A stretch of DNA of 6,342 nucleotides from CAZKXU01 sp964556665 (lineage in GTDB: Bacteria > Bdellovibrionota_C > UBA2361 > CAZKXU01). Both the position numbers and the translations under genes were made by a program. Under the pieces are notes generated by a model that was not told where the DNA came from, searched no databases, and saw only the letters and a list, made by a program, of their open reading frames with translations. Shown piece after piece: positions 1-6,146 of this stretch; within the stretch, counting starts at the first letter, position 1, and each line of letters starts with the position of its first letter. The stretch is taken from the NCBI GenBank assembly GCA_964556665.1, contig CAZKXU010000123.1, positions 1 through 6,342 on the forward strand, in the 5' to 3' direction.

Positions 1-1
1 A

Positions 2-55
2 TCTGGGGCAATGCTGCGCGCTATACGTGAAAAAACTTATTTGGCGAAGCACTAG
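2..55 (+). CDS. Possible C-terminal end of a convergent gene (partial, weak)
   Basis: One plus-strand frame is open from the window edge to a TAG at 53-55 and would encode the tail SGAMLRAIREKTYLAKH. Its composition is plausible for a real protein end, and it would sit convergent to kbl, which ends at 88, with a 32-base gap. Only 17 residues are visible and another plus frame is also open here, so chance is a serious alternative. No function can be assigned. No clear bidirectional terminator was seen between 56 and 87. Confidence 0.2.
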   Translation, partial: SGAMLRAIREKTYLAKH

Positions 56-87
56 TCGATTTATTCAGTCGAAATAGACCAGCAATA

Positions 88-1281
88 TTAGGTGACAACC
101 CCCAACTTCTTACCGACACCCTCAAACGCGGCAAGCGCCTTACCGATATCTTCACTGCTATGGGCGGCAGAGATCTGCACCCGGATGCGAGCCTGTCCTT
201 TAGGCACTACGGGAAATGAAAATCCGATCACATAGATCCCCTGATTAAGAAGCTCATCTGCCATAGTAGTTGCTAGCCTCGCTTCTCCAAGCATAATCGG
301 CACGATTGGATGCTCACCGGGTTTAATATTAAAGCCAAGCGCTGTAATCTTCTCACGGAAATAGGCAGTATTCTTTGCTAACTTATCCCGAAGCGCAGTA
401 CTTGCAGACAACATCCCAAATGCTTCAATTGTTGCTGCTACGATTGCTGGCGGCACCGAGTTGCTAAATAGATACGGACGACTCCGTTGTCGCAGTAGAT
501 CTATCATCTCCTTTCGACCTGTTGTAAACCCGCCAGCCGAACCGCCCAGGGCTTTGCCTAGTGTCGAAGTGATTATATCTACCCGTCCTAACACTCCACA
601 GTGTTCAATACTCCCTCGTCCGGTCGGACCAAAAAATCCGGTAGCATGTGAGTCGTCTACCATCACTAAAGCTGAATACTTGTCAGCCAGATCGCAGATC
701 TCTTTTAGCTTTCCTACATCTCCATCCATTGAAAAAACACCATCTGTCGCGATCATGATGCGCTCAGCGCCACCTCTTCGCGCCTGCTCAAGATGGGTTT
801 GTAATTCAGCTAAATTTGCATGCTCATACCTGTAACGTTTCGACTTACAGAGCCTGATACCATCAATAATTGAGGCGTGATTTAATGCATCACTAATAAT
901 GGCATCATTCTCACCAAGTAGTGTCTCAAATAATCCACCATTGGCGTCAAAGCAGGAGGTATATAGAATTGTATCATCAGTACCAAAAAATTGGCTTATC
1001 CTCTGCTCCAATTCCTTATGTATGGTCTGAGTACCGCAAATAAAACGTACAGAGGAGAGCCCCAGTCCAAATTTATCCACACCACTTTTTGCAGCTGCAC
1101 ACAAACTATCATTATTAGAAAGACCCAAGTAGTTATTAGCGCAGAAATTTAAAACCTTTTTGCCATTAACCGAGATCGTTGCTCCTTGCGGCGATTCAAT
1201 TACACGCTCACGCTTAAAAAGCCCCTCCTCTTGTATCTTCTCCAACTCCTCCAGGTATTTTTTTCTTGCTGAATCGTACAT
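88..1281 (-). CDS. kbl: 2-amino-3-ketobutyrate CoA ligase (glycine C-acetyltransferase)
   Basis: This cytosolic PLP enzyme is the second step of threonine catabolism: 2-amino-3-ketobutyrate plus CoA gives glycine plus acetyl-CoA. The 397 residues match the E. coli Kbl length (398) and resemble it nearly end to end. Visible motifs are NFCANNYLGL (45-54), SVRFICGTQ (77-85), SSCFDANGGLFETLLG-like residues 109-123, DALNHASIIDG (131-141, His135), the PLP-binding VDDSHATG (208-215, Asp209 and His212), and the Schiff-base lysine Lys243 in STLGKALGGSAGG. Near the C-terminus, PVVPKGQARIRVQISAAH (357-374) is the conserved end of the alpha-oxoamine synthase fold. The NHASIIDG and RYRY segments favour Kbl over BioF or HemA. 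It starts 10 bases after the tdh stop codon with no clear Shine-Dalgarno sequence (A-rich TTAGAAAAAT before ATG), so translation is probably coupled to tdh. It appears intact. Confidence 0.97.
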   Translation of the reverse strand: MYDSARKKYLEELEKIQEEGLFKRERVIESPQGATISVNGKKVLNFCANNYLGLSNNDSLCAAAKSGVDKFGLGLSSVRFICGTQTIHKELEQRISQFFGTDDTILYTSCFDANGGLFETLLGENDAIISDALNHASIIDGIRLCKSKRYRYEHANLAELQTHLEQARRGGAERIMIATDGVFSMDGDVGKLKEICDLADKYSALVMVDDSHATGFFGPTGRGSIEHCGVLGRVDIITSTLGKALGGSAGGFTTGRKEMIDLLRQRSRPYLFSNSVPPAIVAATIEAFGMLSASTALRDKLAKNTAYFREKITALGFNIKPGEHPIVPIMLGEARLATTMADELLNQGIYVIGFSFPVVPKGQARIRVQISAAHSSEDIGKALAAFEGVGKKLGVVT

Positions 1282-1291
1282 ATTTTTCTAA

Positions 1292-2338
1292 CTAACTATT
1301 TAATGCAGCCTGAAGATGGTTCTGATACCTCCTTGTCACTGCGGGGATCAGATAATTACTAAACGCCTCGACCATACTATACTTACTGCGCCATCCCCAG
1401 TCAGTACGAGCTGCTGTGTCATCTACATCTGCCGGCCATGAGTCTAGAATTGTTTGACGCATATTAACCTTACCCCAGCCGATCTTGGCAGAAGGAAAAC
1501 TCTTTAATACCTCGCTCCGAATCTCCTCTGCTGAAGTAGAGAATGATCCTACATTATATACAGTCTTTGTCAGAGAGGACTTATTCGCTCGTGTCAATTG
1601 GATCAAGGCCTTTACCGCTTCTGGCATTAACATAAATGGTAGCCTTGTATCTGGGCGACAAAAACTTTCATATGCCTCCCCTTTTGCTGCACAATGCACC
1701 ATATACGGAGCAAAATCAGTGGTGCCGCCCGTTGGCAACGTATCCGCACTAAGAATCCCTGGGAAGCGGATTGAACGAAAGTCAACCTTACCACCACTCT
1801 CTCCATTCGACCCAGCCAGTAACTTATAGAAACCTGAGAAGTATCTTCCTAAGTGTTCTACATATAGCTTGTTCATCCCATACATCAGAATTGGATGCAG
1901 GAAATTATCCTCCCCTACCTTTCCGGTTGAAGCCTTTATCTCGAGATTGGGCATACCGTATACGGCTATGCTGCTAGGAAACATAAAGATTACTGGCTCG
2001 TCCATCAGCTGTGATTGATTGCGCGCAATATTAAGTAAACTAAATGCGCCCTCTACATTTACTTCGTGAGTACGGTACGGGTCACGCTCTCCGGCTGAGG
2101 ATAGAATTGAGGCCAGATGATATATTACGCGAAACTGATGTGTAACAGAGATCTGTCCAATGAGGTTATTATCAAGTATGTTGCCCTGGTAAAAAGCCGA
2201 ACACTTAGCATTGAGATTCCGATCAAGTGGGGTAAAATCGGTTGCAATAATATCATACTTTCCTTCATCGGCAAGAAAGTTGATCAGCCCATGTCCCATC
2301 TCACCGCTTGCTCCCGTCACAAGTACTGCTGGCTTCAT
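1292..2338 (-). CDS. tdh: L-threonine 3-dehydrogenase, short-chain (extended SDR) type
   Basis: This enzyme likely oxidises L-threonine to 2-amino-3-ketobutyrate with NAD+, supplying the Kbl encoded next. It is an extended SDR/NAD-dependent epimerase-fold protein of 348 residues. The Rossmann motif TGASGEMG covers 8-15 (GxxGxxG at 9/12/15). The catalytic YGMNK places Tyr153 and Lys157, with Ser122/Ser123 in PSSIAVYG as the third catalytic residue. Features typical of the SDR threonine dehydrogenases are RSIRFPG (188-194), the PTGGTTDFAPY segment (202-212), LPFMLMPEAVKALI (233-246) and the late SWPADVDDTAARTDWGW (300-316). This is the form described from mouse, Flavobacterium and Cupriavidus, not the zinc-dependent MDR enzyme called Tdh in E. 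coli. GAGGAG lies 5 bases before ATG and fixes the start. Without the kbl partner a sugar-nucleotide epimerase would be a weaker alternative. Confidence 0.93.
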   Translation of the reverse strand: MKPAVLVTGASGEMGHGLINFLADEGKYDIIATDFTPLDRNLNAKCSAFYQGNILDNNLIGQISVTHQFRVIYHLASILSSAGERDPYRTHEVNVEGAFSLLNIARNQSQLMDEPVIFMFPSSIAVYGMPNLEIKASTGKVGEDNFLHPILMYGMNKLYVEHLGRYFSGFYKLLAGSNGESGGKVDFRSIRFPGILSADTLPTGGTTDFAPYMVHCAAKGEAYESFCRPDTRLPFMLMPEAVKALIQLTRANKSSLTKTVYNVGSFSTSAEEIRSEVLKSFPSAKIGWGKVNMRQTILDSWPADVDDTAARTDWGWRSKYSMVEAFSNYLIPAVTRRYQNHLQAALNS

Positions 2339-2343
2339 TGAAT

Positions 2344-2349
2344 CTCCTC
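2344..2349 (-). promoter_or_regulatory. Ribosome binding site of tdh
   Basis: GAGGAG on the minus strand is followed by five bases (ATTCA) and the ATG at 2338. This is the best-placed Shine-Dalgarno sequence in the window and it supports the chosen tdh start. It lies immediately downstream of the TA-repeat tract. Confidence 0.8.
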
Positions 2350-2367
2350 TATAATATATATATATAA
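2350..2367. repeat. TA dinucleotide tract in the tdh leader
   Basis: An uninterrupted alternating AT run (2354-2366, about 6.5 units), flanked by more TA-rich bases, sits between the predicted tdh transcription start and its ribosome binding site. It is self-complementary in RNA and could vary in length by slippage. No functional evidence is visible. Confidence 0.6.
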
Positions 2368-2385
2368 CCCAGAATAAAACGTAGA

Positions 2386-2414
2386 ATTACACCCACTTCT
2401 AAGGATATAGTCAA
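2386..2414 (-). promoter_or_regulatory. Predicted sigma70-type promoter for tdh-kbl
   Basis: On the minus strand, TTGACT (2414-2409) and TGTAAT (2391-2386) are separated by 17 bases. Each hexamer matches five of six consensus positions. Transcription would start near 2379-2380, giving a leader of about 40 bases before ATG at 2338. The promoter follows the predicted terminator of the upstream operon, so tdh-kbl is likely an independent transcription unit. Confidence 0.7.
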
Positions 2415-2447
2415 GAGTCATGCGCAGCTATTAAGGCTATTTTGAAT

Positions 2448-2493
2448 AAAAAACAGATAGATTACATACACTTGAAGTATATTCTGAATCTAT
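2448..2493 (-). terminator. Predicted intrinsic terminator of the three-gene operon
   Basis: In the minus-strand RNA, ATAGATT (2493-2487) pairs with AATCTAT (2463-2457), 7 bp. After a four-base bulge on one side, ATATAC (2482-2477) pairs with GTATGT (2469-2464), 6 bp including one G-U, closing a 7-base loop. CTG and then six T residues (2453-2448) follow. The stem is AT-rich and therefore not very stable. Its position, 55 bases after the glycosyltransferase stop and just before the next promoter, is what a terminator should have. Confidence 0.65.
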
Positions 2494-2547
2494 TGCTGCT
2501 ATTAACTTCAGACAACTTCAATAATATTCAGAATTCCGCTTTCCTAC

Positions 2548-3768
2548 TCACGATTCTGAGTTAGACTGACTGAGCTCATTAATCACTGCGGCTCTTGTCT
2601 TAAACAGCAGAAACAGTAAATAGGAGAGTGCCGTTACCCCCCAAAATATGCTGATTACCTGCCATTCAATAGATATATTGGTAAGACGCCCTTGCGTCAT
2701 AGCTAGGAGTAGAAAACAGAGTAATAGTGGCACTACCTTTAGACCACGTATTATGAAAATTTCACTCTGTGAGAGAAGCAGCAACTGACCAAAAAAAGTT
2801 AGAACAAGATAATGGTTCCAGCTTGTGGGCGAGAAGAGCGTGACTGCCGAGAGTACTACTGCGGCAGAATAGTTAAGGTTCCGATAACGCTTATAGTACT
2901 GATAATCTATCCCTAATAATAGGATAAACATGATAATTGAGATTAGATTTAATACTCTCATATCGAATGTACTACTCTTGAGTAATTGCTCTAAGTAAAC
3001 GTAGGAACCTACAAAGCCTACACTGCCATTAAACCTTAATAGTGTATCTGAAATATATGGAACGCTCATCTTAAAATACGCAGTAAAAATATGCGGTCCG
3101 CAAAGCAGTAATATCAGGAGATATGGAGCAAAAAATCCTAATAGAAAGTTTATAACCCCTCTCCTACGACCTCCAAGATAAGCAACATAGATTAACGGCA
3201 AAGTTACAAATTTAAGCGACGCACCCACACCCATCATAAAGGCGCCTAACCCGATCGCTCCATTTTGCATTCCTGAGATGCCAAGCAGAGATAGAAATAG
3301 TATTAGAAGCTGTACCTGACCATGCTCAAGATGTGCTCCTGTAGTATACGAGGAGAATACAAGAAGTATTATTGTAGCAGTTTCAACAGCAGATGGATTG
3401 AGCCGTAAAAGTTTAAAGCAAAGAAAAAGACTCGCAATTAAGGCAGACAGTTGAATCATACTCCAGATGTTAAAAGCAACTTTAGGAGGAAGATTAGTTA
3501 TCGGGGCAAGCAGCAGCGCCAATGCTGGGGGATTAGTAGCTTGAGAAATCTGTGGACAATTAATCAAACCAAACTGTTCGTAATAACTCTCCAGGTTTTT
3601 TGTATACGGATTTTCACCATGAGAAAGTAGATACGAGGTGATGTAATAATGTCCAAAATCATTCCGTTTATACCATTCTCCTGGCGCGGTTTCCATACTC
3701 TTGATACAGAGGCAGATCAGCATCGCCGAGAACAGGTATGTAATTGGGTGAACTAATCTTGGTAACAT
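2548..3768 (-). CDS. Polytopic membrane glycosyltransferase, GT87/DUF2029-like
   Basis: This 406-residue integral membrane protein has about ten to twelve hydrophobic segments, for example near residues 8-23, 100-120, 128-143, 150-167, 170-195, 205-226, 271-288, 300-333, 344-358 and 371-390. The order of motifs resembles GT87 (DUF2029) enzymes: an extracytoplasmic-loop acidic residue, Asp37 in RNDFGHYY, then HGENPYTKN (50-58), the TNPPALALLLAP segment (78-89), HGQVQLLILFLSLLG (149-163), LKFVTLPLIY (185-194) followed by basic GGRRR, and SPTSWNHYLV (313-322). Characterised family members are mycobacterial enzymes that move mannose from polyprenyl-phosphate-mannose onto lipid-linked glycans outside the membrane. 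Donor and acceptor here are unknown. Its ATG begins one base after the stop codon of the upstream ligase gene, and the Shine-Dalgarno sequence is poor, so translation is probably coupled. A related GT-C family is the main alternative. Confidence 0.8.
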   Translation of the reverse strand: MLPRLVHPITYLFSAMLICLCIKSMETAPGEWYKRNDFGHYYITSYLLSHGENPYTKNLESYYEQFGLINCPQISQATNPPALALLLAPITNLPPKVAFNIWSMIQLSALIASLFLCFKLLRLNPSAVETATIILLVFSSYTTGAHLEHGQVQLLILFLSLLGISGMQNGAIGLGAFMMGVGASLKFVTLPLIYVAYLGGRRRGVINFLLGFFAPYLLILLLCGPHIFTAYFKMSVPYISDTLLRFNGSVGFVGSYVYLEQLLKSSTFDMRVLNLISIIMFILLLGIDYQYYKRYRNLNYSAAVVLSAVTLFSPTSWNHYLVLTFFGQLLLLSQSEIFIIRGLKVVPLLLCFLLLAMTQGRLTNISIEWQVISIFWGVTALSYLLFLLFKTRAAVINELSQSNSES

Positions 3769-3769
3769 C

Positions 3770-5032
3770 TTAGGAGGCTCCCGATGCTGTATTTGTCATG
3801 GCCAATCGGCATAAACGTATATATGTCTGCGTCCCTAGCAAGTAAAGCGCCTCAAAATCTGCCTGCACCGCGTAAGCAGCAACTTTCTTTAACAGATCTC
3901 CGGCCTCTCTAACATTCACAGTATAGAGTATATCATTCGGGTATTTTTGCTTCACCTTATCATACCTTAAATAACCATCAGTACCTTCGATGATAATATG
4001 TTTTACCAAAAATCCATTAGTCGTAAAATACTGAACAAGTGGCTCTACCTCTTTATCATCAGGAATAGAGAGAACAGATAACAACCGTTTACCATGACGG
4101 ATTTTAAGACGCTTTACGAAACGATCATCAAGTGACTCAGATGAGATTGCACCCTCTACATATATTCTAACACCATTAATTTCAGCAATAAAATATGAGG
4201 CTGAACAAAGAGCCTTTGAGCGTAGCGCTGTTAAATCTTCATCTGGCAAATTTAAAAATTCTCCAACTGCTGTGCAGGCAAGCTTCCAATCCTCTGCTAA
4301 CCATTGCGGAGCTTCATCCTCTACCGCTAGTGTTTTTACTGATCTGATTTTTGCAGTATCTACAATCTTCAAACGATCATTTATAGAAGCCGCTGAACTA
4401 TCCAAAACCAAGCTCTCTGCCATTTCACCTATAGCCAATTTATTAACAGCGATATCATCTAATTTCGGTCCAAGATATTCAGGATGCTCATTGAAGATGC
4501 TGGTTACAACGGACACACGGGTTTTAATTCTACCTACCTCATCAAAACGCGCACCGCGGCCGGTTTCTAAGACGTAGTAGTCAACCGCATGTCTCTTAAA
4601 CCACGCAAGTGCAATCAGTAAAAATGTTCCGGATGGTGAGAGGTAATAAGGATACGCTAGGGATTTTAGTGTATTAATTAAGTTAGGTCGTAGCTCATCA
4701 TATAGATCACAAAACTCTGGCTGAGTAATAGGCTTTCCAGCGATCCGCATCCGGTCAAGGTGATCGCTTTCATGTGGTGAGACCAATAATCCGATCTTTT
4801 TATCCAGATTAAGCACCTGAAGAAGTGCCGCGATAGAACGGGTGACTGTGCCCTTGCCCTTACTGCCTGTAATGGAGATTGTATTATTCGGAGACGGCAA
4901 AAGTGAAAGCCGTTCCGCTAAACTGAGAATTATTTCAGGCTTACGGATCTCGGAGTCAAGTTTATTATAGATCTCAGGCTTTACTGCAAGATAACTGCTG
5001 TAGATCTCCTGAAGTATCTCTTCATATACCAT
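3770..5032 (-). CDS. Diverged Mur-ligase/FolC-like ATP-dependent ligase
   Basis: This 420-residue protein is close to the usual folylpolyglutamate/dihydrofolate synthase length, and its N-terminal two-thirds aligns by motif with FolC. These are the P-loop ITGSKGKGT (54-62, FolC usually GTNGKGS/T), SPHESDHLDRMRIAGKPI (85-102, FolC SPH...ER..I.G), LETGRGARFDEVGRI (155-169, FolC LEVGLGGRLDATN, Glu156), and NEHPEYLGPKLDDIAVNK (181-198). The last supplies the metal-binding His183 and the lysine (Lys198) that is carbamylated in this superfamily. Such enzymes join an amino acid or peptide to a carboxylate through an acyl phosphate. The C-terminal domain is unusual: where FolC has DGAHNP, this protein has VEGAISSES (292-300), while IPDDKEVEPL (323-332) and LLGTQTYI (398-405) remain recognisable. 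A standard folate role is therefore doubtful and the substrate is unknown. GAGGAG lies about 13 bases before ATG. The gene follows the 280-residue gene by 45 bases and abuts the GT87 gene. Confidence 0.8.
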   Translation of the reverse strand: MVYEEILQEIYSSYLAVKPEIYNKLDSEIRKPEIILSLAERLSLLPSPNNTISITGSKGKGTVTRSIAALLQVLNLDKKIGLLVSPHESDHLDRMRIAGKPITQPEFCDLYDELRPNLINTLKSLAYPYYLSPSGTFLLIALAWFKRHAVDYYVLETGRGARFDEVGRIKTRVSVVTSIFNEHPEYLGPKLDDIAVNKLAIGEMAESLVLDSSAASINDRLKIVDTAKIRSVKTLAVEDEAPQWLAEDWKLACTAVGEFLNLPDEDLTALRSKALCSASYFIAEINGVRIYVEGAISSESLDDRFVKRLKIRHGKRLLSVLSIPDDKEVEPLVQYFTTNGFLVKHIIIEGTDGYLRYDKVKQKYPNDILYTVNVREAGDLLKKVAAYAVQADFEALYLLGTQTYIRLCRLAMTNTASGAS

Positions 5033-5077
5033 AGTGCAAAGATTACTCCTCAGGATTGCTAGAATCGGAGAAACATA

Positions 5078-5920
5078 TTATCGGCTATCAGACCTTTGTT
5101 CTTCAAATTTAAAAAATATTCCCGCTGGATGTGTGAGGCCCTCTGCATGCGGCTGCAGCTTCAATCTGCTTCGACACAATCCTCCCATACTGAATGGTAC
5201 AGCAGTTGGAACAGCTTGAGGAGAAACACCTGGCTTCAAAGACAAATTTCCTAAATCATTACTAATACTACCGATTCCATCAGGATCAAAAAGGTTCAAC
5301 CCCCCGGTACCAAAGAATACGCCGGTAACGAGTCCTTCGTCTACATGTGGAAATCGTGCCTCATCCTCCGAATAATACAATGGCGGCGTCCCATCTCTAC
5401 TCCGAACAGGATAGATACCTGCACGGGAAATATCTCCATTTAATGCCAAATGGGCTCCTGCCAATGATGCTACTAACTCACCTACCTCACGAAGTGCTAA
5501 CCCAAGGCGCTCTTGAGGGATTGCATCATTAAGAAGCCGTCCAGGAAGAGTAGCAAGAAACACGCGTACAACCTGTCTGGATAATGCTCCTGATGAAATA
5601 CTGCTAGGTGTTGCATCTAAATCGATGAACTTTTCAATCCCTAATCGGGCAATTGCTTCTATAACCCTTTGTGCATCTGGAGTTAACCTATCAGTCCAAA
5701 GAACCGTTGAAGTTCCGCTTGGTAGAACAAGATTAGACGTTGCCTCAGTTAATGATCTACTAGCAATCCAAGGGGCGTTCGGTATAGGCCCTATTTCCAG
5801 TGCCTCTGATAACAATCGATCACCTGTATCTCTTTGCGGGCCTCCAATACGTGCAATTCGAAAGTCGTCGGGTATACTCTGACTCAGTGCCTCCGCTATT
5901 GCATTTGCCCAACTGTACAT
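5078..5920 (-). CDS. Conserved-looking protein of unknown function, first gene of the operon
   Basis: I do not recognise the family of this 280-residue protein. There is no signal peptide and no membrane span, so it is probably cytoplasmic. Residues 71-103 look like an alpha/beta unit (STVLWTD, a helix at 81-93, then KFIDLDA). Residues 115-160 are largely helical (RVFLATLPGRLL, LREVGELVASLAGAHLAL). The C-terminal third is rich in Gly, Pro and short beta segments (GVFFGTGGLNLFDPDG 200-215, PFSMGGLCRSRLKLQPH 242-258). Only one cysteine is present (Cys249). An in-frame TAA stands directly before the ATG, and the next internal Met is at 245, so 5920 is the only sensible ATG. No Shine-Dalgarno sequence is visible in the AT-rich leader. 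It is 45 bases upstream of the FolC-like ligase gene on the same strand, so a shared pathway is likely. It could be an enzyme or an accessory factor. Confidence 0.75.
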   Translation of the reverse strand: MYSWANAIAEALSQSIPDDFRIARIGGPQRDTGDRLLSEALEIGPIPNAPWIASRSLTEATSNLVLPSGTSTVLWTDRLTPDAQRVIEAIARLGIEKFIDLDATPSSISSGALSRQVVRVFLATLPGRLLNDAIPQERLGLALREVGELVASLAGAHLALNGDISRAGIYPVRSRDGTPPLYYSEDEARFPHVDEGLVTGVFFGTGGLNLFDPDGIGSISNDLGNLSLKPGVSPQAVPTAVPFSMGGLCRSRLKLQPHAEGLTHPAGIFFKFEEQRSDSR

Positions 5921-5942
5921 TTAATCAAAATTAAAAGAGATA

Positions 5943-6012
5943 AAATGTGGCGGATCTATTTATTAAGCGTCTAAGCCAGTGAAAAGATCCCGAAAATAGA
6001 ACCGTCACATTT
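5943..6012 (-). promoter_or_regulatory. Long inverted repeat in the operon leader
   Basis: Two 19-base arms (5943-5961 and 5994-6012) match as inverted repeats at 17 of 19 positions, around a 32-base loop. In the minus-strand RNA the two exceptions are a C-A and a U-U mismatch. The hairpin is followed by a T-rich stretch (TTTTATCTCTTTTAATTTTG) before the ATG at 5920. An alternative six-base pairing (5952-5957 with 5985-5990, GGATCT/AGATCC) competes with the long stem. It lies between the predicted promoter and the first gene, so it may be a leader attenuator or an operator. It could instead be a dispersed palindromic repeat. Confidence 0.55.
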
Positions 6013-6031
6013 ACTGTTAGTCGAATATGGT

Positions 6032-6059
6032 ATTATACAATGAATTTAAGCCTTATCAA
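6032..6059 (-). promoter_or_regulatory. Predicted sigma70-type promoter of the three-gene operon
   Basis: On the minus strand, TTGATA (6059-6054, five of six) and a perfect TATAAT (6037-6032) are separated by 16 bases. The transcription start would be near 6025, giving a leader of about 105 bases that contains the long inverted repeat. No other comparably good promoter was seen upstream of the 280-residue gene. Confidence 0.65.
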
Positions 6060-6146
6060 AATTTCGACGTATATCTTTAAGTTCATTGGCATTTTCATAA
6101 GATCACAAACTCCTGTTCGCAGATTGTCATTTGATAACCGATCAAG

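Noticed and set aside
56..87. Terminator after kbl
   Set aside because: A six-A run (30-35) reads as T6 on the minus strand, but only 3-4 bp stems precede it, so no hairpin can be supported.
461..835. Plus-strand open frame of 124 codons opposite kbl
   Set aside because: It lies wholly antisense to a very well-conserved gene and its product is Ser/Arg/Pro-rich with no recognisable family; it is a shadow.
4272..4577. Plus-strand open frame of 101 codons opposite the FolC-like ligase
   Set aside because: It is antisense to the segment encoding the conserved Glu156/His183/Lys198 motifs and has no recognisable product.
3770..5032. Poly-gamma-glutamate synthase CapB/PgsB or MurC-F identity for the ligase
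   Set aside because: The SPH...MRIAG, LETGRGARFDE and EYLGPKLDDIAVNK motifs follow FolC order and spacing better than CapB or MurC-F, and no CapC/CapA partner is present.
5034..5219. Plus-strand open frame overlapping the junction of the 280-residue gene and the ligase gene, plus other short frames opposite the 280-residue gene
   Set aside because: They have no ribosome binding site or recognisable domain, and the minus-strand frame is much longer and fits the operon.
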